From Pseudomonadota bacterium (GTDB lineage Bacteria; Pseudomonadota; Gammaproteobacteria; Burkholderiales; Rhodocyclaceae), in the NCBI GenBank assembly GCA_018241685.1, contig JAFEDJ010000059.1:1-64000 (forward strand): DNA of 64,000 nt, in the 5' to 3' direction. The position numbers and the translations under genes were made by a program. This document shows, piece after piece, positions 8,127-15,626 of the stretch (its first letter is position 1; every line of letters begins with the position of its first letter). The notes under the pieces are model-generated. The model was given only the letters and a program-made list of their open reading frames with translations, was not told the origin of the DNA and ran no database searches.

Positions 8127-9731
8127 TCAGTCGACGAACCGGCCCTTGAGGGCGAACAGCCCCTGGGGTCGCTTCTGGATGAAGATGATGATGAAGACCA
8201 GCACCAGGATCTTGGCGATGACCGCCCCGGCCCAGCCTTCGAGGAACTTGGTGACCACGCCGAGGCCCAGCGCCGCCCACACCGCGCCGGCCAGCTGGCC
8301 GACGCCGCCGAGCACGACGACCATGAAGGAGTCGACGATGTAGCCCTGGCCCATGTCCGGCCCGACGTTGGCGATCTGCGACAGGGCGACGCCGCCGAGG
8401 CCGGCGATGCCGGAGCCGATGCCGAAGGCCAGGGTGTCGATGCGTGCCGTCGGCACGCCGACGCAGCCGGCCATCGGACGGTTCTGCGTGACGGCGCGGA
8501 CGAACATGCCGAGGCGGGTCTTGTTCATCAGCAGCCACACCACCACCAGCACGAAGCCCGAGAAGGCCACGATGACCAGGCGGTTCCACGGCAGCGACAG
8601 GTTCTCGGCCAGCTGCACGCCGCCGGACATCCACGCCGGGTTGGCCACTTCCACGTTCTGCGCGCCGAACAGCAGGCGCGCCGCCTGGATCAGCACCAGG
8701 GACAGGCCCCAGGTGGCGAGCAGGGTTTCCAGCGGGCGGCCGTAGAGGTGGCGGATCACCGTGCGCTCCATCAGCATGCCCACTGCGGCGGCGACGAAGA
8801 AGGCCACCGGCACCGCGGCAACCACGTAGTAATCGACGAAATCCGGGAAGCGGCTGCGGAACAGGGCCTGCATCGCATAGGCGGAATAGGCGCCGACCAT
8901 CAGCAGCTCGCCGTGGGCCATGTTGATGACGCCCATCACCCCGTAGGTGATGGCCAGGCCCAGCGCGGCCAGCAGCAGGATGGAACCGAGGGAGATGCCG
9001 GTGAACACCTGCCCGGCCATGTCGCTCCACACCAGGCGGCCATCGATGGCCTTGATCGCGGTCTGGGCGGCCAGGCGAACCTTCTCGTCCGGCTCGGCGT
9101 AGCTGTCGCCCTGCTTCTCGATCAGCGGCAGCAGCAGCGCCTTCACCGCCGGGCTGGACGACTGGCCGAGGGTCTGCACGGCCTGCAGGCGGAGGGCCGC
9201 GTCGGGGCTGGCGAGGCTGGCCTGGGCCTGCAGTTGCACCAGGATCGGCTTGATGTCGCCGTCCTGCTCCTGCTTCAAGGCCTTGTCGAAGAGCGGCAGC
9301 AGCGCCGCGCCGTCGCCCATGTCGGCCAACAGGGCCTTGGCAGCGGACAGGCGTTCGGCCTTGTCGGCGGACAGCAGGCGCAGCGCCGCGAGGGCGCCAT
9401 CCACCTGCTGGCGCAGGCTGTTGTTGAGGCTGATGGAATCCGGGCTGGCCGGCGCCGGCTTCAGCAGCTTGCCGTTGGCGGCGTCCAGCACCTGCTCGCC
9501 GGCGACGATCACCAGCTTGTCGCCGGCCACCGCCACCGCGTCGTCAGAGAGCGCCTTGAGCAGGCGCGCCGCGTCGGCGTCACCGGCTTCGGCGAGCGCC
9601 GCCACGGCGCCCTGCTTGGCGTCGAAGTCTTCCGACGCGAGGCCCTTGAGCACCTCGGGGGCCACGTCGGCGCGCACCGCGCCGGCGCCCAGGCCGAGGG
9701 CCAGGCTCAGGATGAGTAAAAGTCGTTTCAT
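8127..9731 (-). CDS. urtB: Urea ABC transporter permease UrtB (long form)
   Basis: A 534-residue protein. A cleavable signal peptide (LLLILSLALGLGAGAVRA) is followed by a roughly 210-residue periplasmic helical, HEAT-like domain rich in Ala/Leu/Asp, then a LivH-type permease domain from about residue 235 onward (MAGQVFTGISLGSILLLAALG...). The N-terminal extension distinguishes UrtB from LivH and explains the length. The ATG at 9731 gives the signal peptide and is preceded by GGGAG. A strong hairpin with a U tract lies in the 95-base gap after urtA. Confidence 0.92.
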   Translation of the reverse strand: MKRLLLILSLALGLGAGAVRADVAPEVLKGLASEDFDAKQGAVAALAEAGDADAARLLKALSDDAVAVAGDKLVIVAGEQVLDAANGKLLKPAPASPDSISLNNSLRQQVDGALAALRLLSADKAERLSAAKALLADMGDGAALLPLFDKALKQEQDGDIKPILVQLQAQASLASPDAALRLQAVQTLGQSSSPAVKALLLPLIEKQGDSYAEPDEKVRLAAQTAIKAIDGRLVWSDMAGQVFTGISLGSILLLAALGLAITYGVMGVINMAHGELLMVGAYSAYAMQALFRSRFPDFVDYYVVAAVPVAFFVAAAVGMLMERTVIRHLYGRPLETLLATWGLSLVLIQAARLLFGAQNVEVANPAWMSGGVQLAENLSLPWNRLVIVAFSGFVLVVVWLLMNKTRLGMFVRAVTQNRPMAGCVGVPTARIDTLAFGIGSGIAGLGGVALSQIANVGPDMGQGYIVDSFMVVVLGGVGQLAGAVWAALGLGVVTKFLEGWAGAVIAKILVLVFIIIFIQKRPQGLFALKGRFVD

Positions 9732-9755
9732 GCTTGCTCCCGGAATCGGAGGGCG

Positions 9756-9796
9756 AAAAAATGGCCGGCTCCGGGCCCGGAGCCCACCGCCGGCCA
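9756..9796 (-). terminator. Intercistronic hairpin with U tract between urtA and urtB
   Basis: Read on the minus strand, an 8-bp outer stem (TGGCCGGC / GCCGGCCA, positions 9762-9769 and 9789-9796) encloses an alternative palindrome GGCTCCGGGCCCGGAGCC and is followed directly by ATTTTTT. This is the structure of an intrinsic terminator inside an operon. The likely effect is partial termination, giving more binding protein (UrtA) than permease, a common arrangement in ABC import operons; the effect is inferred. Confidence 0.65.
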
Positions 9797-9826
9797 AACT
9801 GCCCTCTTGAGGAGGTTGGGGATTTC

Positions 9827-11086
9827 TTACAGCTTCTGCTTGCTCTCGTTGCCGGGGATATACGGGCTCCACGGCTGGGCGCGGATCGGGCCCTTGGTCT
9901 TCCACACCACGTTGAACTGGCCGTCGGCCTTGATCTCGCCGATGAAGACCGGCTTGTGCAGGTGGTGGTTGGTCTCGTCCATCTTCAGCGTGAAGCCGGA
10001 CGGGGCCTTGAAGGTCTGGCCGCCCATCGCCGCGATGACCTTGTCGGTATCGGTGGACTTGGCCTTCTCGACGGCCTGGGCCCACATGTGGATGCCGACG
10101 TAGGTAGCTTCCATCGGGTCGTTGGTGACCACGGTGTCGGCCTTCGGCAGCTTGGCCTTCTTGGCCCAGTCGCGGTACATCTTGATGAACTTGTCGTTGT
10201 CGGGGTTCTTCACCGACATGAAGTAGTTCCACGCCGCCAGGTGGCCGACCAGCGGCTTGGCATCGACGCCGCGCAGTTCTTCCTCGCCCACCGAGAAGGC
10301 CACCACCGGCACGTCCTTGGCCTTCAGGCCGGCGTTGCCCAGTTCCTTGTAGAAGGGCACGTTGGAGTCGCCGTTGATCGTCGAGATCACCGCGGTCTTC
10401 TTGCCCTCGCCGGCGAACTTCTTGATCTTGGCGATGATGGTCTGGTAGTCGGAATGGCCGAAGGGGGTGTATTCCTCCATGATGTCCGCGTCGGCGACGC
10501 CCTTGCTCTTGAGGAAGGCGCGCAGGATCTTGTTGGTGGTGCGCGGATACACGTAGTCGGTGCCGAGCAGCACGAAGCGCTTGGCCGCGCCGCCCTCCTT
10601 GCTCATCAGGTATTCCACCGCCGGAATGGCCTGCTGGTTGGGCGCCGCGCCGGTGTAGAAGACGTTCTTCTCGAGTTCCTCGCCCTCGTACTGCACCGGG
10701 TAGAACAGCAGGCCGTTGAGTTCCTTGTAGACCGGCAGCACCGACTTGCGGGACACCGAGGTCCAACAGCCGAAGGTCACCGCGACCTTGTCCTGGGACA
10801 GCAGCTGGCGGGCCTTCTCGGCGAACTTCGGCCAGTCGGAGGCCGGATCGACGACCACCGGCTCGAGCTTCTTGCCGAGCACGCCGCCCTTGGCGTTGAT
10901 TTCCTCGATGGTCATCAGCGCGGTTTCCTTGAGGGCGGTCTCGGAGATCGCCATCGTGCCGGACAGGGAATGCAGGATGCCGACCTTGATGGTGTCGGCC
11001 GCATAGGCGCTGGAAGCGATGCCGCCCATCGCGGCGATGGAGGCGGAGATGACGGCAGCCTTGAGGAAGGAACGACGGTTTTGCAT
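9827..11086 (-). CDS. urtA: Urea ABC transporter substrate-binding protein UrtA
   Basis: A 419-residue periplasmic binding protein of the type 1 (Peripla_BP_5) fold. The N terminus has a Tat-like signal (NRRSFLKAA, then a hydrophobic stretch ending SSAYAA). The mature part begins DTIKVGILHSLSG, typical of UrtA/amide-binding homologues, and contains the GCWTSVSRKSV segment characteristic of the group. AAGGAG lies just upstream of the ATG. It is the first gene of the operon and captures urea or short amides in the periplasm. FmdD/AmiC-like amide binding is the main alternative, but the linked long UrtB favours urea. Confidence 0.92.
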   Translation of the reverse strand: MQNRRSFLKAAVISASIAAMGGIASSAYAADTIKVGILHSLSGTMAISETALKETALMTIEEINAKGGVLGKKLEPVVVDPASDWPKFAEKARQLLSQDKVAVTFGCWTSVSRKSVLPVYKELNGLLFYPVQYEGEELEKNVFYTGAAPNQQAIPAVEYLMSKEGGAAKRFVLLGTDYVYPRTTNKILRAFLKSKGVADADIMEEYTPFGHSDYQTIIAKIKKFAGEGKKTAVISTINGDSNVPFYKELGNAGLKAKDVPVVAFSVGEEELRGVDAKPLVGHLAAWNYFMSVKNPDNDKFIKMYRDWAKKAKLPKADTVVTNDPMEATYVGIHMWAQAVEKAKSTDTDKVIAAMGGQTFKAPSGFTLKMDETNHHLHKPVFIGEIKADGQFNVVWKTKGPIRAQPWSPYIPGNESKQKL

Positions 11087-11170
11087 CGATGACTCCTTGG
11101 TATCAGTTGGGTTTGGCTAATGCGGTGCAGCAATGGAACGCAGATTACGGAGCCCGCCCCATCCCCGGAA

Positions 11171-11198
11171 TACGTCAGATTGCGTAGGTCCTGCGTAG
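11171..11198 (-). promoter_or_regulatory. CTACGCA direct repeats upstream of urtA
   Basis: On the minus strand two copies of CTACGCA start 11 bp apart (plus-strand TGCGTAG at 11181-11187 and 11192-11198), one helical turn, followed by a related TGACGTA (11171-11177). They sit about 85-110 bases upstream of the urtA start. Direct repeats at one-turn spacing are typical response-regulator sites. The factor is not identified. Confidence 0.4.
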
Positions 11199-11296
11199 TC
11201 CTCCACCAAAGTCGCAGAGGCGCACCGTTGCTGGCGCTGCGGCAAACGCCCTCCTATAACGGATGCATGGCCCCGACCAATCCCAAGGAGTCCTTC

Positions 11297-11866
11297 ATGC
11301 CCCGCATCCTCGTCTTCGCCGGCAGCAGCCGCCAGGCATCCCTCAACCGCAAGCTGGCCAAGGTGGCCGCGCAAGCCCTGACCGACCTGGGTGGAGACGT
11401 CACGCTGATCGAACTGGCCGACTATCCGCTGCCGATCTACAACGGCGACCTGGAGGCGGCCGAGGGCATCCCGCCCGCCGCGCGCAAGCTGAAGGCCTTG
11501 TTCAAGGAACACCACGCGCTGGTGATCGCCTCGCCGGAGAACAACTCGTCGATGAGTTCCCTGCTGAAGAACACCCTCGACTGGATCTCCCGCGCCGATG
11601 GCGACGAGAGCGGCCTCGTGCCCTACCGGGACAAGATCGCCCTGCTGCTCGCCGCCTCCCCAGGCGCGCTCGGCGGCATGCGCGGGCTGAAACACCTGCG
11701 CGATTCGCTGGAGGGCCTCGGCGTGCTGGTGCTGCCGCAGACCCTGGCGGTCAGCCACGCCGACCAGGCCTTCGACGCCGACGGGCAACTGGACGAAGCC
11801 CGCAGCAAGACCCTGCGCACGCTGGCCGGCAAGCTGCTGATCGTCAGCGGCGCGCTGGGCGGCTGA
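11297..11866 (+). CDS. NAD(P)H-dependent FMN reductase family protein
   Basis: A 189-residue flavodoxin-fold protein. The phosphate-binding loop is FAGSSRQASLNRKL near the N terminus, and the flavin-contact motif SPENNSSMSSLLKN (around 75-90) takes the place of the usual PEYNxSxPxxLKN, with E-N for E-Y. The family reduces FMN, quinones, chromate or azo dyes. The ATG at 11297 is chosen because AAGGAG lies 7 bases upstream; an ATG at 11267 would add ten residues without a better site. It is divergent from urtA. Confidence 0.85.
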   Translation: MPRILVFAGSSRQASLNRKLAKVAAQALTDLGGDVTLIELADYPLPIYNGDLEAAEGIPPAARKLKALFKEHHALVIASPENNSSMSSLLKNTLDWISRADGDESGLVPYRDKIALLLAASPGALGGMRGLKHLRDSLEGLGVLVLPQTLAVSHADQAFDADGQLDEARSKTLRTLAGKLLIVSGALGG

Positions 11867-11952
11867 CGGCAGGCCCGCCCGGCTCGGCTAGAATCGGGGC
11901 AAGTCATTCCGCATTGGCCTGCGTCGCACTGGCGCGGGCACACCATCACGCC

Positions 11953-13452
11953 ATGTTCGCTCCATCCCGTCCGATCTACCCCGTCGCCGGCATCCGCGCC
12001 ATCGAGGCGCTGGCCATCCCCGGCGCCGAACCTCCACTGATGGAGCGCGCCGGTGCGGCCGCCGCCATGCTGGCCGCCCGCCTCGCCACCGGAGCCGGGC
12101 CGGTGCTGGTCGCCTGCGGACCGGGCAACAACGGCGGTGACGGTTTCGTGATGGCCCGCCTGCTGCAGGGCGTCGGGCGCCGGGTCGAAGTCGCCTTCGC
12201 CGGCGATCCGTCCCGCCTGCCCGCCGATGCCGCCGCCACCCACGCCGCGTGGCTGGCCGCCGGCGGCACAACCCACACCGAGTTGCCGCCCACCCCGCCG
12301 GAAGGCTGGGCGCTGGTGGTGGACGCGCTGTTCGGCATCGGCCTACAGCGCCCCCTCGAAGGCCGCTACGCCGACTGGATCGAGGCCCTCAACGCCCAGC
12401 CCTGCCCGCGCCTCGCAGTGGACATCCCGAGCGGACTCGACGCCGACACCGGGCGCCGCCTGGGCGCGTGCTTTGCGGCGACTCACACGATCACTTTCAT
12501 CGCCCTCAAGCCCGGCCTGCTGACGCTGGACGGGCCCGACCAGTGCGGCGAGGTCCACCTCACCCCCATCGACGTCGCAGCGGAAGCGCTGGCCCCGGCA
12601 CCCGGCCGCGAGATCTCACCGGCGCTGTTCGCTGCCCGCCTGCAGCCACGCCTGCGCAACAGCCACAAGGGCAGCTACGGCGACGCGGCGCTGATCGGCG
12701 GCGCGCCAGGCATGGTCGGCGCCGCCGTGCTGGCCGGGCGGGCCGCCGCCCACCTGGGCGCCGGCCGGGTGCTGCTCGGCCTGCTCGACCCGGGCGCGCT
12801 GGCGGTGGACATCCTGCGTCCGGAGCTGATGTTCCGCGCCGCCGCCGAGTTGTTGGCCGACCCCGCCATCGGCGCCTTCGCGGTCGGCCCCGGCCTCGGC
12901 CAGTCCGACGCAGCCCGCGCCCTCGTGCACGACGCGGTGCTGCGCGCCACGCCGCTGGTCCTCGACGCCGACGCCCTCAACCTGGTGGCCCACGACACCG
13001 AGCAGCAACAGGCCGTCGCCCGCCGCAGCGCGCCGACGCTGCTGACGCCCCACCCCGCCGAAGCCGCCCGCCTGCTGGCATGTACGACACCCGACGTGCA
13101 GGCGGACAGGCTCGCCGCCGCCCTCCGGCTGGCCGTGCAGCTCAATGCGTGGGTCGTGCTGAAGGGCTGCGGCAGCGTGGTCGCCAGCCCCAACGGCGCC
13201 TGGTGGATCAACACCAGCGGCAACCCGGCGATGGCCACCGCCGGCATGGGCGACGTACTGAGCGGCATCCTCGCCGCACTGCTGGCCCGCGGCTGGGACG
13301 CCCGCGAAGCGCTGCTGGCCGGCGTGCATCTGCACGGTCTGGCGGGCGATGCGTGCTGCGCGGAGCTGGGCCTGGACAGCGGCCTGCTCGCCGACGAAGT
13401 CGCGCCCGCAGCCAGGCGCTGCTTCAACCACTGGATCCGCGGCGAGGCCTGA
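11953..13452 (+). CDS. nnr: Bifunctional NAD(P)HX epimerase / ADP-dependent dehydratase
   Basis: A 499-residue fusion of the two NAD(P)HX repair enzymes. The N-terminal YjeF_N epimerase domain (about 1-215) has GPGNNGGDG (56-64) and the NIPSG-like VDIPSGLDADTG. The C-terminal ribokinase-like dehydratase domain (about 220-499) has SHKGSYG, GPGLGQ, LDADALN and the ADP-site motif GMGDVLSG. It epimerises and dehydrates damaged hydrated NADH/NADPH. Length and order match E. coli Nnr (YjeF). The ATG at 11953 aligns the start with the family. Confidence 0.93.
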   Translation: MFAPSRPIYPVAGIRAIEALAIPGAEPPLMERAGAAAAMLAARLATGAGPVLVACGPGNNGGDGFVMARLLQGVGRRVEVAFAGDPSRLPADAAATHAAWLAAGGTTHTELPPTPPEGWALVVDALFGIGLQRPLEGRYADWIEALNAQPCPRLAVDIPSGLDADTGRRLGACFAATHTITFIALKPGLLTLDGPDQCGEVHLTPIDVAAEALAPAPGREISPALFAARLQPRLRNSHKGSYGDAALIGGAPGMVGAAVLAGRAAAHLGAGRVLLGLLDPGALAVDILRPELMFRAAAELLADPAIGAFAVGPGLGQSDAARALVHDAVLRATPLVLDADALNLVAHDTEQQQAVARRSAPTLLTPHPAEAARLLACTTPDVQADRLAAALRLAVQLNAWVVLKGCGSVVASPNGAWWINTSGNPAMATAGMGDVLSGILAALLARGWDAREALLAGVHLHGLAGDACCAELGLDSGLLADEVAPAARRCFNHWIRGEA

Positions 13453-13564
13453 TCCACCGCATCCTTACGCCGGCCCGACGCCCCGATCCGTCAGCCCGAC
13501 GGAACCTCGGCGTGCCGGCGTACACCAATGCCGTTCCAGCCGTTTCCGCCAAGCCCCCACCCCC

Positions 13565-14443
13565 GTGACTCAAGCTCCCCAACGCCCCTTGCTGGGCATC
13601 GTCCTGGCCCTGCTGGCCGTCGTGCTGTTTTCGACGCTCGATGTGTCCACCAAGTACCTCAGCCAGCGCTTCCCGGTGCCGCTGCTGGTGTGGGCCCGCT
13701 ACACCGTGCACCTGCTGCTGATGGTGGTCTTCCTCGGCCCGCGGCTGCGCAGCCGCCTGTTCGTCACCCGCCATCCGATGCAGCACGTGCTGCGCTCGAT
13801 ACTGCTGCTGATCACCAGCCTGGGCGGCGTCGCCGCCTTCCAGCGCATGCCGCTGGCCGAAACCACCGCGATCATCTTCGCCTCGCCGGTGATCGTCGTG
13901 CTGCTGGCGCGCCCCTTCCTCGGCGAGCGCATCGGCGCGCTGCGCTGGCTGGCGGTACTGCTCGGCTTCGGCGGCGTGCTGATGGTGGCCCGGCCGGGCA
14001 GCGGCCTGGTGGCCGACGGCGTGATCTACGCGCTGGTGTCGGCGGTTGCATATGCGCTGTATCAACTGCTGACCCGCCGCATGGCGGCCACCGAGAGCCC
14101 GGTGACGCTGCTGTTCTACACCGCGCTGATCGGCTGCGGCGCGATGAGCCTGGTCATCCCGTGGCTGGACCACGGCCCTACGCCGTCCGGCACCGATTAC
14201 ACGATGATGGCGCTGGTGGGCCTGCTCGCCGGCAGCGGCCACTTCCTGCTCACCCGCGCCTTCCGCGAAGCCCCCGCCTCCCTGCTGTCGCCTATGCTGT
14301 ACGGCCAGCTGCTGTGGTCCATGCTGTTCGGCTGGCTGGTCTTCGCGCACCTGCCCGACGCCATCGCGCTGGCCGGCATGCTGGTCATCGGCACGGCCGG
14401 CGTGCTGATCGCCGTCGATAGCCAGCGCCGCAGTAGCGCCTAG
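13565..14443 (+). CDS. EamA/DMT-superfamily permease
   Basis: A 292-residue membrane protein with ten predicted helices in two EamA repeats (first beginning LLGIVLALLAVVLFSTLDVSTKYL). The first repeat ends with the family pattern FLGERIGALRWLAVLLGFGGVLMV. GTG at 13565 is the most likely start because the coding and hydrophobic pattern begin there; no strong Shine-Dalgarno is seen. The substrate is not predictable; relatives export amino acids or metabolites such as S-adenosylmethionine. Confidence 0.85.
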   Translation: MTQAPQRPLLGIVLALLAVVLFSTLDVSTKYLSQRFPVPLLVWARYTVHLLLMVVFLGPRLRSRLFVTRHPMQHVLRSILLLITSLGGVAAFQRMPLAETTAIIFASPVIVVLLARPFLGERIGALRWLAVLLGFGGVLMVARPGSGLVADGVIYALVSAVAYALYQLLTRRMAATESPVTLLFYTALIGCGAMSLVIPWLDHGPTPSGTDYTMMALVGLLAGSGHFLLTRAFREAPASLLSPMLYGQLLWSMLFGWLVFAHLPDAIALAGMLVIGTAGVLIAVDSQRRSSA

Positions 14444-14566
14444 GCCTGTCCGGGATGGAGCCCTTGTTGTCTCCATCCCGCACGGTGATGCGGTCACCCC
14501 ACTGCACGCCCGAAGCAGGCAAGAACCCGGGCCCTCAGGTTTTTGCAAAGAAAATACAGAAAGTGC

Positions 14567-14595
14567 TTGACGACCCTTAGCGGCCTTCCTATAAT
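14567..14595 (+). promoter_or_regulatory. Sigma-70 promoter of tRNA-Val
   Basis: TTGACG (14567-14572) and a perfect TATAAT (14590-14595) are separated by exactly 17 bases and lie 17 bases before the tRNA 5' end. Confidence 0.9.
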
Positions 14596-14612
14596 GCGCT
14601 CCTCAACTCACC

Positions 14613-14687
14613 GGGCGGTTAACTCAGCGGTAGAGTGCCACCTTCACACGGTGGAAGCCACTGGTTCGATCCCAGTACCGCCCACCA
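14613..14687 (+). tRNA. tRNA-Val (anticodon CAC)
   Basis: A full cloverleaf can be drawn: acceptor GGGCGGT pairs with ACCGCCC, D stem ACTC/GAGT, anticodon stem CCACC/GGTGG around loop TTCACAC (anticodon CAC, reading GTG), and T stem ACTGG/CCAGT with loop TTCGATC. CCA is encoded. A canonical promoter lies upstream and an intrinsic terminator 14 bases downstream. Its 3' 29 bases are repeated at 15479-15507, marking it as an integration target. Confidence 0.95.
14658..14686 (+). repeat. att-like direct repeat, copy within tRNA-Val
   Basis: The 29 bases from the variable loop/T arm to the CC of the CCA end of tRNA-Val. An identical copy lies at 15479-15507, 821 bases downstream. This is the classic footprint of site-specific insertion into a tRNA 3' end. 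Confidence 0.85.
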
Positions 14688-14700
14688 GAATTCAGTAAAT

Positions 14701-14729
14701 CAGGCGCCTCCGGGCGCCTGATTTCGTTT
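14701..14729 (+). terminator. Intrinsic terminator of tRNA-Val
   Basis: Perfect 8-bp stem CAGGCGCC / GGCGCCTG with a TCCG loop, followed by ATTTCGTTT. Confidence 0.85.
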
Positions 14730-14834
14730 ACGCCTCCGGCGTGCTCGGCAAGCCTGAATCCCCGTTTCCAGCACCGGGAATCGCCCCTCTCTTCCGGCAC
14801 CATCACGCAGCGCACCGCGGCACTGATCTTGTGA

Positions 14835-14869
14835 AGATGTAGCACGTGATACACACTAGCATCACATCT
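14835..14869 (+). promoter_or_regulatory. Inverted-repeat operator upstream of vapB
   Basis: AGATGT (14835-14840) and GTGAT (14846-14850) are mirrored by ATCACATCT (14861-14869), an interrupted palindrome ending 18 bases before the vapB start. VapB antitoxins usually bind such palindromes to autorepress the operon. Confidence 0.55.
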
Positions 14870-14887
14870 GAAGCAAAGGACGACGCC

Positions 14888-15094
14888 ATGCGAACCACCG
14901 TCACCATCGACGACGAGTTGTACGAAAAAGCCCTGGCCATGGCCGACCCCGGCATGGACAAGGCCGATCTGTTTCGTGAAGCCATGAAGACCTTCGTGCG
15001 GGTCCAGGCCGCCAAGCGCCTGGCAGCACTGGGCGGGACGATGCCGGAGATGCAGGAAGTCGCCCGCCGTCACACTGACGCCGCTGATCGATGA
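14888..15094 (+). CDS. vapB: VapB-type antitoxin
   Basis: A 68-residue protein with an N-terminal ribbon-helix-helix (MRTTVTIDDELYEKAL) and a C-terminal arm (about 40-68) that would wrap the toxin. AAAGGA lies 7 bases before this ATG, while an upstream in-frame ATG at 14846 falls inside the operator. The stop overlaps the toxin start by 4 bases (ATGA), the standard coupling for this class. Confidence 0.9.
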   Translation: MRTTVTIDDELYEKALAMADPGMDKADLFREAMKTFVRVQAAKRLAALGGTMPEMQEVARRHTDAADR

Positions 15095-15471
15095 GCATCC
15101 TGATCGACACCTCCGTCTGGGTCGACCACTTCCGTCACGACAATGCAGCACTGGCCGATCTGATCGTGCGGGATCTCGCCCTGACCCACCCGATGATCGT
15201 CGGCGAACTGGCCTGCGGCACGCCCCCGGCGCCGCGCACGCAGACGCTCGCCGACATCGAACTGCTGCAGACAGCCAACCAGGCCAGCGTGCACGAGGTC
15301 ATGGACTTCATCGAGCGCGAGAAGCTCTACGGACCCGGCTGCGGGCTGGTGGACATGATCCTGCTCGCCTCAACGCTGATCACGCCCGGCGCGACGCTCT
15401 GGACGCTGGACAAACGTCTTGCGGCGCTGGCGGAGCGCTTCGGGATCGCTCACCGACCGGATCTGCACTGA
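15091..15471 (+). CDS. vapC: VapC-type PIN-domain RNase toxin
   Basis: A 126-residue PIN-domain protein. The acidic metal-binding residues are present: D6 (ILIDTSVW), E39 (VGELACG), D88 (GLVDMILLAS) and D107 (TLDKRL). VapC toxins cleave tRNAs or rRNA and are neutralised by the upstream antitoxin. The sequence looks full length and functional. It ends 7 bases before the downstream copy of the tRNA repeat. Confidence 0.92.
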   Translation: MSILIDTSVWVDHFRHDNAALADLIVRDLALTHPMIVGELACGTPPAPRTQTLADIELLQTANQASVHEVMDFIEREKLYGPGCGLVDMILLASTLITPGATLWTLDKRLAALAERFGIAHRPDLH

Positions 15472-15478
15472 CCGGACA

Positions 15479-15507
15479 CCACTGGTTCGATCCCAGTACC
15501 GCCCACC
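15479..15507 (+). repeat. att-like direct repeat, distal copy of tRNA-Val 3' end
   Basis: Identical over 29 bases to tRNA-Val positions 14658-14686, including the T arm and CC end but not the final A, which is G here. There is no complete second tRNA. Confidence 0.85.
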
Positions 15508-15626
15508 GGACGCTGAAAATCGCTCACCAACGGACCTCCGGTGATCGGTGCACGAGCGCCAATATCCTCACAGCGGGCAGGGACTAATCCGGCTCAAGGA
15601 GCGGGAAAGGTCGGATACTCCGGGCC

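Larger units (their letters stand above)
14658..15507. mobile_element. Mini-island carrying vapBC, bounded by tRNA-Val 3'-end repeats
   Basis: The segment between the two 29-bp repeats contains only a tRNA terminator, a toxin-antitoxin operator and vapBC. There is no integrase or recombinase gene. It is either a remnant of a larger element or a passenger moved by an integrase acting in trans (inference). Confidence 0.6.

Noticed and set aside
11115..11132. TGGCTAATGCGGTGCA, a GG-N10-GC sigma-54-like match on the plus strand
   Set aside because: It points away from urt toward the FMN reductase, has a poor N-region match and no activator gene nearby; likely chance.
15479..15507. Possible second tRNA-Val gene
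   Set aside because: Only the T arm and acceptor 3' side are present; there is no D arm, anticodon arm or 5' acceptor strand.
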